NCBI RefSeq assembly: GCF_029919115.1
Contig: NZ_CP123990.1
Span: forward strand, 372,001 to 436,000
Direction of reading: 5' to 3'
DNA length: 64,000 nucleotides
Origin: Variovorax paradoxus
Lineage (GTDB): Bacteria; Pseudomonadota; Gammaproteobacteria; Burkholderiales; Burkholderiaceae_C
Below the pieces are notes generated by a model. The model was not told the DNA's origin, made no database searches, and worked only from the letters and a program-made list of their open reading frames with translations. The translations under genes were made by a program, and so were the position numbers. The number at the start of each line of letters is the position of its first letter. The stretch's first letter is position 1. Below are positions 17,108 to 28,461 of the stretch, one piece after another.

Positions 17108-17111
<4 letters not shown>
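15960..17111 (+). CDS. tssG: T6SS baseplate subunit TssG
   Basis: A 383-residue TssG/ImpH protein. Characteristic segments are FEHDLFMLLRRLDAQGGHP, PRISIYGFGLFGPNGPLPLHLTEYA and LGRNHQLGGGATIG-like residues in the C-terminal half. The N-terminal 40 residues are Ala/Pro-rich and poorly conserved. The start overlaps the tssF stop, and its stop overlaps the clpV ATG at 17108, so tssE-F-G-clpV form a chain of overlapping genes. Confidence 0.95.
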
Positions 17112-19919
<2,808 letters not shown>

Positions 19920-19939
19920 GCGAAGAAAGGGAGTAAGCC

Positions 19940-22309
19940 ATGGCCAACCGCATCGTCAAAGCCCACACGCCGCTGGCGGAAGACCAGCTGATATTCCGCT
20001 CGATGCACGGCGCCGAGGGGCTGTCGCAGTTGTTCGAGTTCGAGGTGGATCTGTTGAGCCCGAGCGTGTCGCTCGACATGAAGTCGGTGTTGGGCAAGCC
20101 GCTCTCGCTCGAGATACAGACGGTTGGCGAACCGCGGTTTCTCAACGGCCAGATCGTGCGGTTCACCATGGTGGGCAGGGAGAGCAGCACGTCGCGCTAC
20201 GTGGTGTACCGCGCCACCGTGCGGCCCTGGCTCTGGTACCTGACGCGCACCAGCGACTGCAAGATCTTCCAGAACAAGTCGGTTGTCGACATCCTCGATG
20301 AAGTGTTTGCCGACTACAAGTTCGCGGTCGAGAAAAAGCTCAGCGGAAGCTACCGGCAGTGGGAATACTGCGTGCAATACCAGGAAACCGACTTTGCCTT
20401 CGTGAGCCGGCTCATGGAGCACGAGGGCATCTACTACTACTTCAAGCACGAGAAGAACCAGCACACGCTGGTGCTTGCCGACGACATCGGCGCGCACGAA
20501 ACCCTGCCGGGCTATCCCAAGATCAGCTATCTGGCTGCCGACCGCGACCCGGATCCTTTCCAGGAAGTGATCGACCAATGGCAGGTGACGGAAGAAATCC
20601 GCCCCGGCACCTATGTGGTGGACGACTACGACTTCAAGAAGTCGAAGGCCGACCTGATGGGCATGCGCAGCCAGCCACGCGGAAATCCGCACGACACCTA
20701 CGAAATCTACGAATGGCTCGGCGGTTTCAGCGAGGTGGAGCAGGGCGAGCATTACTCGCGCATCAGGCTCGAAGAGGCGCAGTCGCAGGCCGAGCGCGAC
20801 GTTGGCCACAGCAGCGTGCGCGGCATGGCGCCCGGCTACCGCTTCACCATGCAGAACTGCCCGCGGCAGGACGACAACCGCGAATACTTGATTGTCTCGG
20901 TGGCCTATGCATTGCGCGAAGGCGGCTACGAGAGCGGCGCGGCCGACAGCCACTACAGCTTCAGCTTTGCGGTGCAGCCCACCTCGTACCCGTTCCGTCC
21001 GCCGCGCGTAACGCCGATGACCCGCACCAACGGACCGCAGACCGCCACCGTGGTGGGCAAGGCCGGCCAGGAGTATTGGGTCGATCAATACGGCCGCGTG
21101 AAGGTGCAGTTTCGCTGGGACCGCTATGGCAAGAGCGACGAGAACAGCTCCTGCTGGGTGCGCGTTTCCAGTGCCTGGGCCGGCTCGAACTACGGCGCCG
21201 TGAACCATCCGCGCAAGGGGCAGGAGGTGATCGTCGACTTCATCGGCGGCCACCCTGACCGTCCGATCATCATCGGCCGCGTCTACAACTCGGACCAGAT
21301 GCCGCCGCTGGAACTGCCCGCGAAGGTGACCGTGAGCGGCTTCGTGAGCCGCAGCCAGGACGGCACGCCGGCGAACGCCAACGAGTTCATCCTGGACGAT
21401 GCGCCGGGCTCCGAGCTGGTGCGGATCCATGCCGAGAAGAACTTCGAGCTCGACGTGGAAGCCGATGAGGCCGACACGGTCGCAGGCAAGAGAACCACGA
21501 CCATCGAAGGCGCGGACAAATACACCACCAACACCTCCCTGGACGAGACGGTCAACGGGCCGCACACGCTGACGGTCAACAAGGGCGGGCCGCAGAAGAT
21601 CACTGTCAACGGCGGCGACCAGTTCATCAAGGTGGACGGCGGCAACCAGCAGGTCGATGTCATCGGGAATCAGACCATCCACGTCACCGGCAAGCGCAAG
21701 GACACGGTGGACAGCGGTGAAGAGCGAATCATCGGCACGTCGCTCAAGGAAGACATCGATGGCCCCCAGACCACCAAGGTGGTCGGTCTGTATACCGAAG
21801 ACACCAAGGGAAAGAAGGTGACGGTCGACGGCGACGAGGACTATCTCGTCAAGGGCGCGCAAAAGGTGCATGCGAACACGTCGTTGAACGCAACGACGGA
21901 TGGCCCCATGAACCTGGAAAGCACCAAGTCGGACATCACGGTCAAGTCACCGACCAAGATCGTCCTGGATGCACCTCACGTGGAGGACAAGTCGGCAAAG
22001 AAGGTCACGTTCACGGACTGGGGCATTGCCTTCAAGGGCTTCAACATGGGGATCAACGGTATGACCGTGAGCATCAACGGGGTCGCCGTCTTCGCCAACG
22101 TGGCGGTGATCAGCGTCGCCGCCCAGAACCTGGGCTTCAACGCCTACTCGATCACGGGCGCCATCAACAAGTTCGACATGTATTCCGCCAGCGGTGCGGT
22201 CGGCCTCTTTACCACCACCCAGACGGTTTTCACGGCGGACAACAAGGCGACAAAAATCGACTTGTCCCAGATCAAGGTGAACCCTCGAGGCATCACCGTC
22301 TATCTCTGA
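19940..22309 (+). CDS. vgrG: T6SS spike protein VgrG (TssI)
   Basis: A 789-residue VgrG. The gp27-like and gp5 OB-fold parts occupy about residues 1-470 (IYYYFKHEKNQHTL, QYGRVKVQFRWDRYGK, HPRKGQEVIVDFIGG). A beta-helix needle follows (about 480-690), with three TSL...GP repeats near residues 531, 600 and 646. The last 100 residues (about 688-789) form a Gly/Val/Ile/Phe-rich tail that is not part of the core. It starts 21 bp after clpV with a GAAAGGGAG ribosome site and heads a six-gene cargo module. The tail could dock cargo or be an evolved domain; no enzymatic motif is visible. Confidence 0.94.
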   Translation: MANRIVKAHTPLAEDQLIFRSMHGAEGLSQLFEFEVDLLSPSVSLDMKSVLGKPLSLEIQTVGEPRFLNGQIVRFTMVGRESSTSRYVVYRATVRPWLWYLTRTSDCKIFQNKSVVDILDEVFADYKFAVEKKLSGSYRQWEYCVQYQETDFAFVSRLMEHEGIYYYFKHEKNQHTLVLADDIGAHETLPGYPKISYLAADRDPDPFQEVIDQWQVTEEIRPGTYVVDDYDFKKSKADLMGMRSQPRGNPHDTYEIYEWLGGFSEVEQGEHYSRIRLEEAQSQAERDVGHSSVRGMAPGYRFTMQNCPRQDDNREYLIVSVAYALREGGYESGAADSHYSFSFAVQPTSYPFRPPRVTPMTRTNGPQTATVVGKAGQEYWVDQYGRVKVQFRWDRYGKSDENSSCWVRVSSAWAGSNYGAVNHPRKGQEVIVDFIGGHPDRPIIIGRVYNSDQMPPLELPAKVTVSGFVSRSQDGTPANANEFILDDAPGSELVRIHAEKNFELDVEADEADTVAGKRTTTIEGADKYTTNTSLDETVNGPHTLTVNKGGPQKITVNGGDQFIKVDGGNQQVDVIGNQTIHVTGKRKDTVDSGEERIIGTSLKEDIDGPQTTKVVGLYTEDTKGKKVTVDGDEDYLVKGAQKVHANTSLNATTDGPMNLESTKSDITVKSPTKIVLDAPHVEDKSAKKVTFTDWGIAFKGFNMGINGMTVSINGVAVFANVAVISVAAQNLGFNAYSITGAINKFDMYSASGAVGLFTTTQTVFTADNKATKIDLSQIKVNPRGITVYL

Positions 22310-22320
22310 GACGGGGGCGC

Positions 22321-22752
22321 ATGTTGGATCTTTTCGCCGTGTGGTTCACCAAGTACTGGTATCTGATTGTCCCCATCGCTGTCGTCGCGCTGCTGGCGTT
22401 CGTGATGATCACGCTGGGCAAGCGCCATGTCTTCCGCATGATGCACATGCAGGGTGTGGTCAACCGCGAGGTGATGGGGGCGGATCGCGCCGAGCGGGTG
22501 CTTCGTACGGGCCAGCCGGCCGTAGCGACGGTGCTCGAGAGCTATGACACCGGCGTCCGGGTCGAGCGCATCTACATCATCGTGCGGCTCAAGCTCCAGG
22601 TACGGCCCGAGGGCGGATTGCCCGCCTACCAGACTGAACTGGACGCCCCGATCAGTCCGGTGAAGCTCGCCGACTTCGCTCCGGGGCGCTCCGTGAAGCT
22701 GCGCTTCGATCCGGTCTCGCGCGAGATCGCCATCGACCAGCCGATGCGCTGA
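22321..22752 (+). CDS. Small single-pass membrane protein in the vgrG module
   Basis: A 143-residue protein with one N-terminal membrane helix (about residues 11-31, YWYLIVPIAVVALLAFVMI) and a soluble C-terminal domain. The domain (VATVLESYDTGVRVERIYIIV, then PGRSVKLRFDP) resembles small beta-rich DUF3592/SHOCT-type domains. It starts 12 bp after vgrG and lies 17 bp before the DUF2169 gene, so it is co-transcribed with the spike genes. It could be an immunity protein or a membrane partner of the cargo; the sequence does not decide. No known name. Confidence 0.7.
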   Translation: MLDLFAVWFTKYWYLIVPIAVVALLAFVMITLGKRHVFRMMHMQGVVNREVMGADRAERVLRTGQPAVATVLESYDTGVRVERIYIIVRLKLQVRPEGGLPAYQTELDAPISPVKLADFAPGRSVKLRFDPVSREIAIDQPMR

Positions 22753-22769
22753 AGCAGGTCCGCTGCCCC

Positions 22770-25481
22770 ATGAAGACCATCAAGCCCTTTCGCCTGAGCA
22801 TCCTCACGCGGCCCTTCCGGCGGCAGCGGCAAGACCTGCTGGGCGTCTCGGTCTTCGCGATGGCGAGCCTGGCGCCCGAGCCGCTGCTGATGCCCGACCA
22901 GGATCTCTGGAAGCTGGCGGCCGACGAGATCGGGCCCGGCAACGTGCTGGACCTGGGCGTGCCCAAGATCGAGCCGGAGTGGCTGGTCAGCGGCTATGCG
23001 TACACGGCGCACCAGGACGACAAGACGCTGTGCGCGGCCCAGGCCGTCTTCCATGGCCAGGCCAAGTCGTTGCTGGTGAGCGGTGATCGCTACTGGCTTG
23101 ACGGCCGCGCTACGCCTCCCCAGCCTTTCGAGCGCTTGAGGCTGGATTGGGGACATGCCTATGGCGGCCCGGGCGAGTCCGAAAACCCCGAAGGCATCGG
23201 CAGCTTCGATGAAACGGTCAACGGCGTGCATACGCGCCGGCTTCCCAATGTCGAGTTGCCCGGCGCGCGCCAGGATGCACCCGGGCGGCGCATCGTGCCT
23301 GCGGGTTTCGGCGCCGTACCCCCCGATCGGCCGCAGCGGCTCTCGCTGATGGGGCGCGCCTACGACCAGCAGTGGCTGCAGCACGACTACCCGGGTTTCG
23401 CCGACGACATGGACTGGCGCTACTTCAATGCCGCGCCTGCCGACCAGCGCCTGCCCGGCCAGCGCGAACTACCGCCGGGCGCCGGCTACGAACTGTGGAA
23501 CATGCACCCCCGGCAGCCGGTGATGCGCGGCCAGCTGCCCGATTGGCAGGCGCGATGCTTCGCCAGCTTCCAGAAAGACGGTGGCGCGCTGTCGGAAATT
23601 TCGCTGCGCCTGAGCACGGCCTGGTTTTTTCCGCACGCCGAGCGAGTCATCCTGATCTGGCACGGTGCATCGCCCATCGCCGAGGACGACGCGGCCGACG
23701 TCAAGCACATCATGCCCGCGCTCGAGTTGCGCGGGCAGCCGCGGCCGCTCGCCCACTACCAACAGGTGCTGCAGCAACGCATCGATCCAGCCAAGGCGGT
23801 GCTGGTCCTGCGCGACAGCGACCTGGTCCCCAAGGAGGTCATGGGGCCGTGGGCCGGCGACCAGATGCCCGATATCGCCTCGCTTCCGCTGGTGCGCAAC
23901 CTGCGCGCAGGCCGGCAGCGCGAGCACGAACGCCTGCGCGCCCGCCTGCTGGCGCAGGGCCTGGATCCCGAGCAGCATCTGCCGCCACTGTCCGAACCGG
24001 ACTTGCAGCCGCCTGCCTCCGTGGACGATCTGCCCGACTTTGCCGAGAAGGCCGATCGGGCCCTCGAGCAAATGCGCGAGGCGGCCCTTGCCCGCAGCGC
24101 CGAGAGCCGGGCTCAGGCCGTCGCGCACGGGATGCCCGCTGCGGTTCAACCCGATATCGCTATCCCGCCGCTGTCGCAGATGGATCCGCACAAGCTGTCC
24201 GGCGAGATCAAGGCGAGCATCGACAAGGCCATGGCGGAGGTGGCGTCTCGGACCGGCAAGCCTGTGCAGCGCCGGTTCGACCCGGACCGCCTGCTGCGCG
24301 ACCTCGCGCGCCTCGAGGAAGACGCGGCGCGCGAGCGCCGGACGCCCCTCACATCCGACGAGGCCGCCGAAAGCGCGCGGCTGCGCGAGCAGGCCGGGCG
24401 CAGCGCGCGCATGGGACACCTCTACGGCGCACACCTGCTCGAGCCGGCGCCGCCGGCCAGCAGCCTGCGCTCCAGACGGCTGCGTCGGCGTCTCGAGGCC
24501 GCAGCCAGCGGTGAGCGTCGTTTCGCAGGCATGAGCTTCGTCGGTGCCAACCTCTCGGGCCTGGACCTGCGCGGTGCCGACTTCACGGAAGCGAACCTCG
24601 AAGACGTCGACTTCAGCGACGCGCGGCTCGACGGCTGCAACTTCACGCGCGCGGTGCTTGCGCGCACGCGGCTTGTCCGGGCTTCGCTCACCGATGCACG
24701 GCTGGACGAGGCCAACTTGGGTGGCGCGCAGTGCGAAGGCGCGAACTTCACGGGTGCGAGCTTCGTGCAGGCGCGTTGCAGCAAGACCATTTTTCGTTCC
24801 TGCGTGCTGGCGAAGGCCGTGTTCAACCAAGCCGATCTGGCCGAAAGCGAATGGGTGCGTTGCGATGCGCGCGGCTCGCACTGGGAGCAGATGGCGATGG
24901 CCAAGCTGGCACTGGAAGACATGGCTTTCGACGACGCCACGTTCAAGCAGGTGAGCTGGATCGAGTGCAGCTTCAGGGGGGTGTCTTTCGTACGCGCCGC
25001 GCTGAACGCCTGTGCTTTCGTCACCGTCGATGCGCAGGAGGGGGTCGACTTCACCGAGGCCAGCCTCGTCACCTGTTCCTTCGTCCATGGCTGTAGCCTG
25101 GTGCAGGCCGTGTTCTGCGCCGCTTCGCTCAGGCAGTGCGGCCTGCGCGGCGCCCTATTGGTCGGCGCCGATCTCGCGAAGGCACGTCTTGAAGGCTGCG
25201 ACCTCTCCGAGTGCGACCTGCGGCGCGCGCGGCTGGAGGGATTGCATGCCGGCGAGAGCCTGTTCATTCGCGCGGACTTGCGCGAAGCCTCGTTGCGCGG
25301 TGCCAACCTCATCGATGCCAATCTTTCCAAGGCCGACCTGCGCTTTGCCAGCCTGCAGGACGCCAATTTGTTTCGCGCCGACGTGTCGCAGGCCGCCATG
25401 GATGGCTCGACCACCTTCACCGGCGCCTACACCCAGGGAGCCAAGACCTTGCCTGCACGAAGGACTGAGCCGGTTCGATGA
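22770..25481 (+). CDS. DUF2169 adaptor domain fused to pentapeptide repeats
   Basis: A 903-residue two-part protein. Residues 1-about 330 match DUF2169, a T6SS-associated family shown in Agrobacterium to help load effectors onto VgrG. Residues about 586-885 are pentapeptide repeats (A[D/N]LxG pattern: GANLSGLDLRGADFTEANLE), predicted to form a right-handed quadrilateral helix. A charged, Ala/Arg/Glu-rich linker joins the two. The stop overlaps the start of the next pentapeptide gene. The likely role is as an adaptor in spike loading, by family knowledge; the function of the repeat half is unknown. Confidence 0.85.
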   Translation: MKTIKPFRLSILTRPFRRQRQDLLGVSVFAMASLAPEPLLMPDQDLWKLAADEIGPGNVLDLGVPKIEPEWLVSGYAYTAHQDDKTLCAAQAVFHGQAKSLLVSGDRYWLDGRATPPQPFERLRLDWGHAYGGPGESENPEGIGSFDETVNGVHTRRLPNVELPGARQDAPGRRIVPAGFGAVPPDRPQRLSLMGRAYDQQWLQHDYPGFADDMDWRYFNAAPADQRLPGQRELPPGAGYELWNMHPRQPVMRGQLPDWQARCFASFQKDGGALSEISLRLSTAWFFPHAERVILIWHGASPIAEDDAADVKHIMPALELRGQPRPLAHYQQVLQQRIDPAKAVLVLRDSDLVPKEVMGPWAGDQMPDIASLPLVRNLRAGRQREHERLRARLLAQGLDPEQHLPPLSEPDLQPPASVDDLPDFAEKADRALEQMREAALARSAESRAQAVAHGMPAAVQPDIAIPPLSQMDPHKLSGEIKASIDKAMAEVASRTGKPVQRRFDPDRLLRDLARLEEDAARERRTPLTSDEAAESARLREQAGRSARMGHLYGAHLLEPAPPASSLRSRRLRRRLEAAASGERRFAGMSFVGANLSGLDLRGADFTEANLEDVDFSDARLDGCNFTRAVLARTRLVRASLTDARLDEANLGGAQCEGANFTGASFVQARCSKTIFRSCVLAKAVFNQADLAESEWVRCDARGSHWEQMAMAKLALEDMAFDDATFKQVSWIECSFRGVSFVRAALNACAFVTVDAQEGVDFTEASLVTCSFVHGCSLVQAVFCAASLRQCGLRGALLVGADLAKARLEGCDLSECDLRRARLEGLHAGESLFIRADLREASLRGANLIDANLSKADLRFASLQDANLFRADVSQAAMDGSTTFTGAYTQGAKTLPARRTEPVR

Positions 25482-26527
25482 CAGTCGAAGAACTTCTGGA
25501 CAAGATTCGGCATGGCGAACCGGTGATCAAGGCGAGTTTCGCGGGCCAGGACCTCAGCGGCGTCGACTTGTCGGGGGCACAGATGGAGCACGTCGACCTG
25601 AGCCGGACGAATCTGCGTGGCGCCAGCCTCGACGACAGTTCGCTGGCGCAATGCAACTTCGATCAAGCGAACCTCTCGGCGGCCAGCTTGAGAGGCGTGC
25701 GCGCGTTTCGGTGTCGGTTGGAAGCCGCGCAACTCGGCCGCGCGTTCATGCAGGACAGCAACTTCTTCGAGTCTTCGCTGGCTCACGCGGATTTCGAGAA
25801 GGCGCAAATGGAGCGGGTGGCTTTTGTCCGGTGCGAGCTCGGGCACGCGGTGTTGAAACCCGGCATCTGCGATCAGATCGTCATCACCGAATCACGGGTC
25901 GATCAGCTCGATTGCCGTGGGGCCCAGCTGTTGCACCTGATGTTCTTTCGCATGGACCTGCGCACGGTGGAGTTCGCCCAGGCCCGATGCGATGGTTCGA
26001 TCCTGATGGAGTGCAATCTCGAAGGCCAGCGCTTGCCGCACACCGCCTTCCTGCGCTGCCAGTTCACCGACAGCGCGATGGCAGGTGTCGACTTCAGCGG
26101 GGCCGTGCTGACCCAGAGCAACTTCAAGGGCGCCGTGCTGACCAAGGCGAACTTCAGCGGGGTGGATGCCGCCCAGACGATGTTCCCGGAGGCCGATCTG
26201 CGTGAAGCGAATTGCAGCGGTGCCATCTTCGATCAGTCGATCTGGGCCGACGCCAAACTCGAAGGTGCCGATTTCAGCCGCTCGCGCCTGCCGCTGAGCG
26301 TGTTCCATCGCGCGCAGGCCGGGGGGGCCAGCTTTCGCGACGCGGACCTGCAGGATGCCGATTTTTCCTATGCCCGACTTCATTCCGCGGATTTGCGCGA
26401 GGCACGTTTTCTGCGCACCCGCTTTCATCGGGCCGCGCGCACAGATGCGCGCTTTTCGGGAAGCGGTGGCATCATCGAAAACGATCCGGAGCTGTTCAAG
26501 GCTCAAGAGATCCTTCCGCCGCGCTGA
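25478..26527 (+). CDS. Pentapeptide repeat protein
   Basis: A 349-residue protein made almost entirely of pentapeptide repeats after a short N-terminal helix (MTVEELLDKIRHGEPV). There are two repeat blocks: about 18-125 and 200-325. No signal peptide, membrane helix or catalytic motif is visible. Its ATG overlaps the stop of the DUF2169 fusion gene, whose C-terminal half is the same fold, so the pair may have arisen by duplication and may interact. It could be a structural partner of the adaptor or the delivered cargo. Confidence 0.8.
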   Translation: MTVEELLDKIRHGEPVIKASFAGQDLSGVDLSGAQMEHVDLSRTNLRGASLDDSSLAQCNFDQANLSAASLRGVRAFRCRLEAAQLGRAFMQDSNFFESSLAHADFEKAQMERVAFVRCELGHAVLKPGICDQIVITESRVDQLDCRGAQLLHLMFFRMDLRTVEFAQARCDGSILMECNLEGQRLPHTAFLRCQFTDSAMAGVDFSGAVLTQSNFKGAVLTKANFSGVDAAQTMFPEADLREANCSGAIFDQSIWADAKLEGADFSRSRLPLSVFHRAQAGGASFRDADLQDADFSYARLHSADLREARFLRTRFHRAARTDARFSGSGGIIENDPELFKAQEILPPR

Positions 26528-26580
26528 TGCCGCCAGGCCTGTCCGTTCCACTGTTTACCCATCGAAACAAGGAAATCTCC

Positions 26581-27225
26581 ATGACAGTCGTTTCACTGCA
26601 CAAGGTCTCGAAGCTGACGGCTCCGGTTCACTTCCAGGGGGTGGTCGCCGCATTGCTGCCGGACGGGCGTGTCACCGTCGACGACGAGCAGGGTGCTGTC
26701 TGGGTCTGCCGGCGCGCGGCGAGCTGCCTGCTCAAACCGGCCCGCGGCGATACCGTGCTGGTGTCCGGTCCCGACAGCGCGCGAGCCTACCTGATCGCCG
26801 TGATCGAGCAGGCCGATGCGTCGTCGAGCTGCATCGAGGCGGCGGGCGACGTCACCTTCGCGTCTGCCGGCAACGGCCGGGTGACCATTGCGAGTGCCTC
26901 GGAGCTCAGGCTTCGCGCGGACAGGCGCTTCGTACTCAAGGCGGAAGAGGGCGAGTGCGACATCGGTGAACTGCGGCTGGTGACGCGCGCCGTGCAGGCC
27001 GCGGCCGGAAGCGTGCGGCTGGTCGGCAAGGTATTCGAGACCGTGGCCGATCGCATCGTGCAGATGGCGCGCCAGACGCTGCGCCTGACGGATGAAGTCG
27101 ACCAGGTGCGTGCCGGCCACATCGACCACAAGGCCAGCGAGACAGTGCGCATTCATGGCCACCACACCATGGTCACCGGCCAGGAGCTGGTGAAGGTGGA
27201 CGCGGCCCAGATCCACATGGGCTAG
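26581..27225 (+). CDS. DUF3540 domain protein of the vgrG module
   Basis: A 214-residue protein of the DUF3540 family, which co-occurs with DUF2169 and DUF4150 genes. The N-terminal strand-rich part (HFQGVVAALLPDGRVTVDDE) resembles an OB fold. The C-terminal half has short strand repeats ending VRIHGHHTMVTGQELVKVDA, like the beta-helix of VgrG/gp5. It may extend or decorate the spike (inference). The start ATG 26581 has ACAAGGAAAT upstream, and the next gene begins 16 bp later. Confidence 0.8.
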   Translation: MTVVSLHKVSKLTAPVHFQGVVAALLPDGRVTVDDEQGAVWVCRRAASCLLKPARGDTVLVSGPDSARAYLIAVIEQADASSSCIEAAGDVTFASAGNGRVTIASASELRLRADRRFVLKAEEGECDIGELRLVTRAVQAAAGSVRLVGKVFETVADRIVQMARQTLRLTDEVDQVRAGHIDHKASETVRIHGHHTMVTGQELVKVDAAQIHMG

Positions 27226-27240
27226 ACAAGGAGAGACAAG

Positions 27241-27621
27241 ATGTTTGCCAACTGCCAGCTCATGGGAATGGACATGGCATTCCCCGACGTCTGCAAGACG
27301 CCGGTGCCCATTCCATACCCGAACATGGCCATGGGACCGATGGCTGTTCCGAATGCCTGGAACATCCTCTTCATGGCGATGCCCGCGCACAACATGGCGA
27401 CGACCACGCCCATCACCCTGGGGGATCAGCCGGGGGTATTGGGCGGCGTCGTGTCGCAGACGTTCATGCAGCAATCGCGTCATGTGACAGGCGCGTTCAC
27501 CGTGCTTCTGAAGGGTACGCCGGCCACGCGGGTCACCAGCATCACGGTGCAGAACCGTTGCAACATCGTCGGCATGCGCGTCGTGCCGAGCCAGTTCAAG
27601 GTGCTGATGCTCGCAGCTTGA
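27241..27621 (+). CDS. DUF4150/PAAR-like spike tip protein
   Basis: A 126-residue protein matching the DUF4150 (PAAR-like) family: MAFPDVCKTPVPIPYPNMA near residue 12 and repeated short strands with Gly turns. PAAR proteins sharpen the VgrG tip and often carry C-terminal toxins. This one ends at the core with no extension, so it is a stand-alone tip. It is last in the vgrG module, with an AGGAGAGAC ribosome site. The next gene is convergent, 27 bp away. Confidence 0.85.
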   Translation: MFANCQLMGMDMAFPDVCKTPVPIPYPNMAMGPMAVPNAWNILFMAMPAHNMATTTPITLGDQPGVLGGVVSQTFMQQSRHVTGAFTVLLKGTPATRVTSITVQNRCNIVGMRVVPSQFKVLMLAA

Positions 27622-27648
27622 AAAAGCCCCGCTCCGGCGCAGGCCGAG

Positions 27649-28461
27649 TCAGGCGGATGGGCGCGGCGCAGCCGTTCCCGCCAGCGTGACCTGCTGCGGA
27701 AATCCCACCCACACCGCCAGCGCCGAGTAGTTGTCGCGCGATTCGTCGGCCTTGGCTTCGGCCGCGCGGCGCAGCAGCGCGAGCCATTCTTCGGCGCTGT
27801 CGGCGAGCTGCAGCGAGCGTTCCATCACTTGCTGCGAGATGAGCTGCCACAGGCCGTCGGTGCACAGCAGGAACGCGTCGCCATCGGCGAGGCGCTGCGG
27901 TGTCGACACCGTGGTCTCGGCCGTGGCACGCGCGCCAAGTGCGCGGTACAGCAGGTTGGTCTTCACCAGCCGCTCGCCGCCGTTGACGCCGTTCTCCATG
28001 GCGGCTTCGCCTGAGCGTTCCGACAGGCTGTGGTCTTCGGTGCGCTGCATCAGCGCGCCGCGGCGGAACCAGTAGAGGCGGCTGTCGCCCACGTGGGCCC
28101 AGCAGGCCTGGCCGCTGGTGCGGTCGACGAAGAGCGAGACGATGGTCGCGCTCATCCGGCTCTGGTCGGCAAGCTCCCGCTGCTTTGCAAGGATGGCGTC
28201 GTTGGCTGCCTTTACCGCGTGCTGGATGTCTTCCTTCTCGACCGACGGATTGTCCACGAAGGTGTTGAGCGCGGTGTCGACCGCAATGCGCGCGGCCAGT
28301 TCGCCGCCCGCGTTGCCGCCGACGCCGTCGCTCACGACGAAGCAGGCGTTGTATTCGTCGAGGTGGTAGCCGATGGCGTCCTGGTTGCCGCTGCGCTCGC
28401 CCACGCAGGAGAACTGCGAGGTGGAAATGGGAACCGCGAAGGCACGGGTGGTCTCAAGCAC
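27649..28461 (-). CDS. pppA: T6SS Ser/Thr phosphatase PppA (PP2C family)
   Basis: A 270-residue PP2C-type phosphatase with the metal-binding signatures: GNQDAIGY (motif 1), VSDGVGG (motif 2), VGDSRLYW, CTDGLWQ and a C-terminal DNYSALAVW. In threonine-phosphorylation-controlled systems PppA reverses PpkA phosphorylation of the FHA protein and turns secretion off. It is last in the minus-strand operon tssQ-tagH-pppA. Its start overlaps the tagH stop by 8 bp. The ORF is complete. Confidence 0.93.
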   Translation of the reverse strand: MLETTRAFAVPISTSQFSCVGERSGNQDAIGYHLDEYNACFVVSDGVGGNAGGELAARIAVDTALNTFVDNPSVEKEDIQHAVKAANDAILAKQRELADQSRMSATIVSLFVDRTSGQACWAHVGDSRLYWFRRGALMQRTEDHSLSERSGEAAMENGVNGGERLVKTNLLYRALGARATAETTVSTPQRLADGDAFLLCTDGLWQLISQQVMERSLQLADSAEEWLALLRRAAEAKADESRDNYSALAVWVGFPQQVTLAGTAAPRPSA

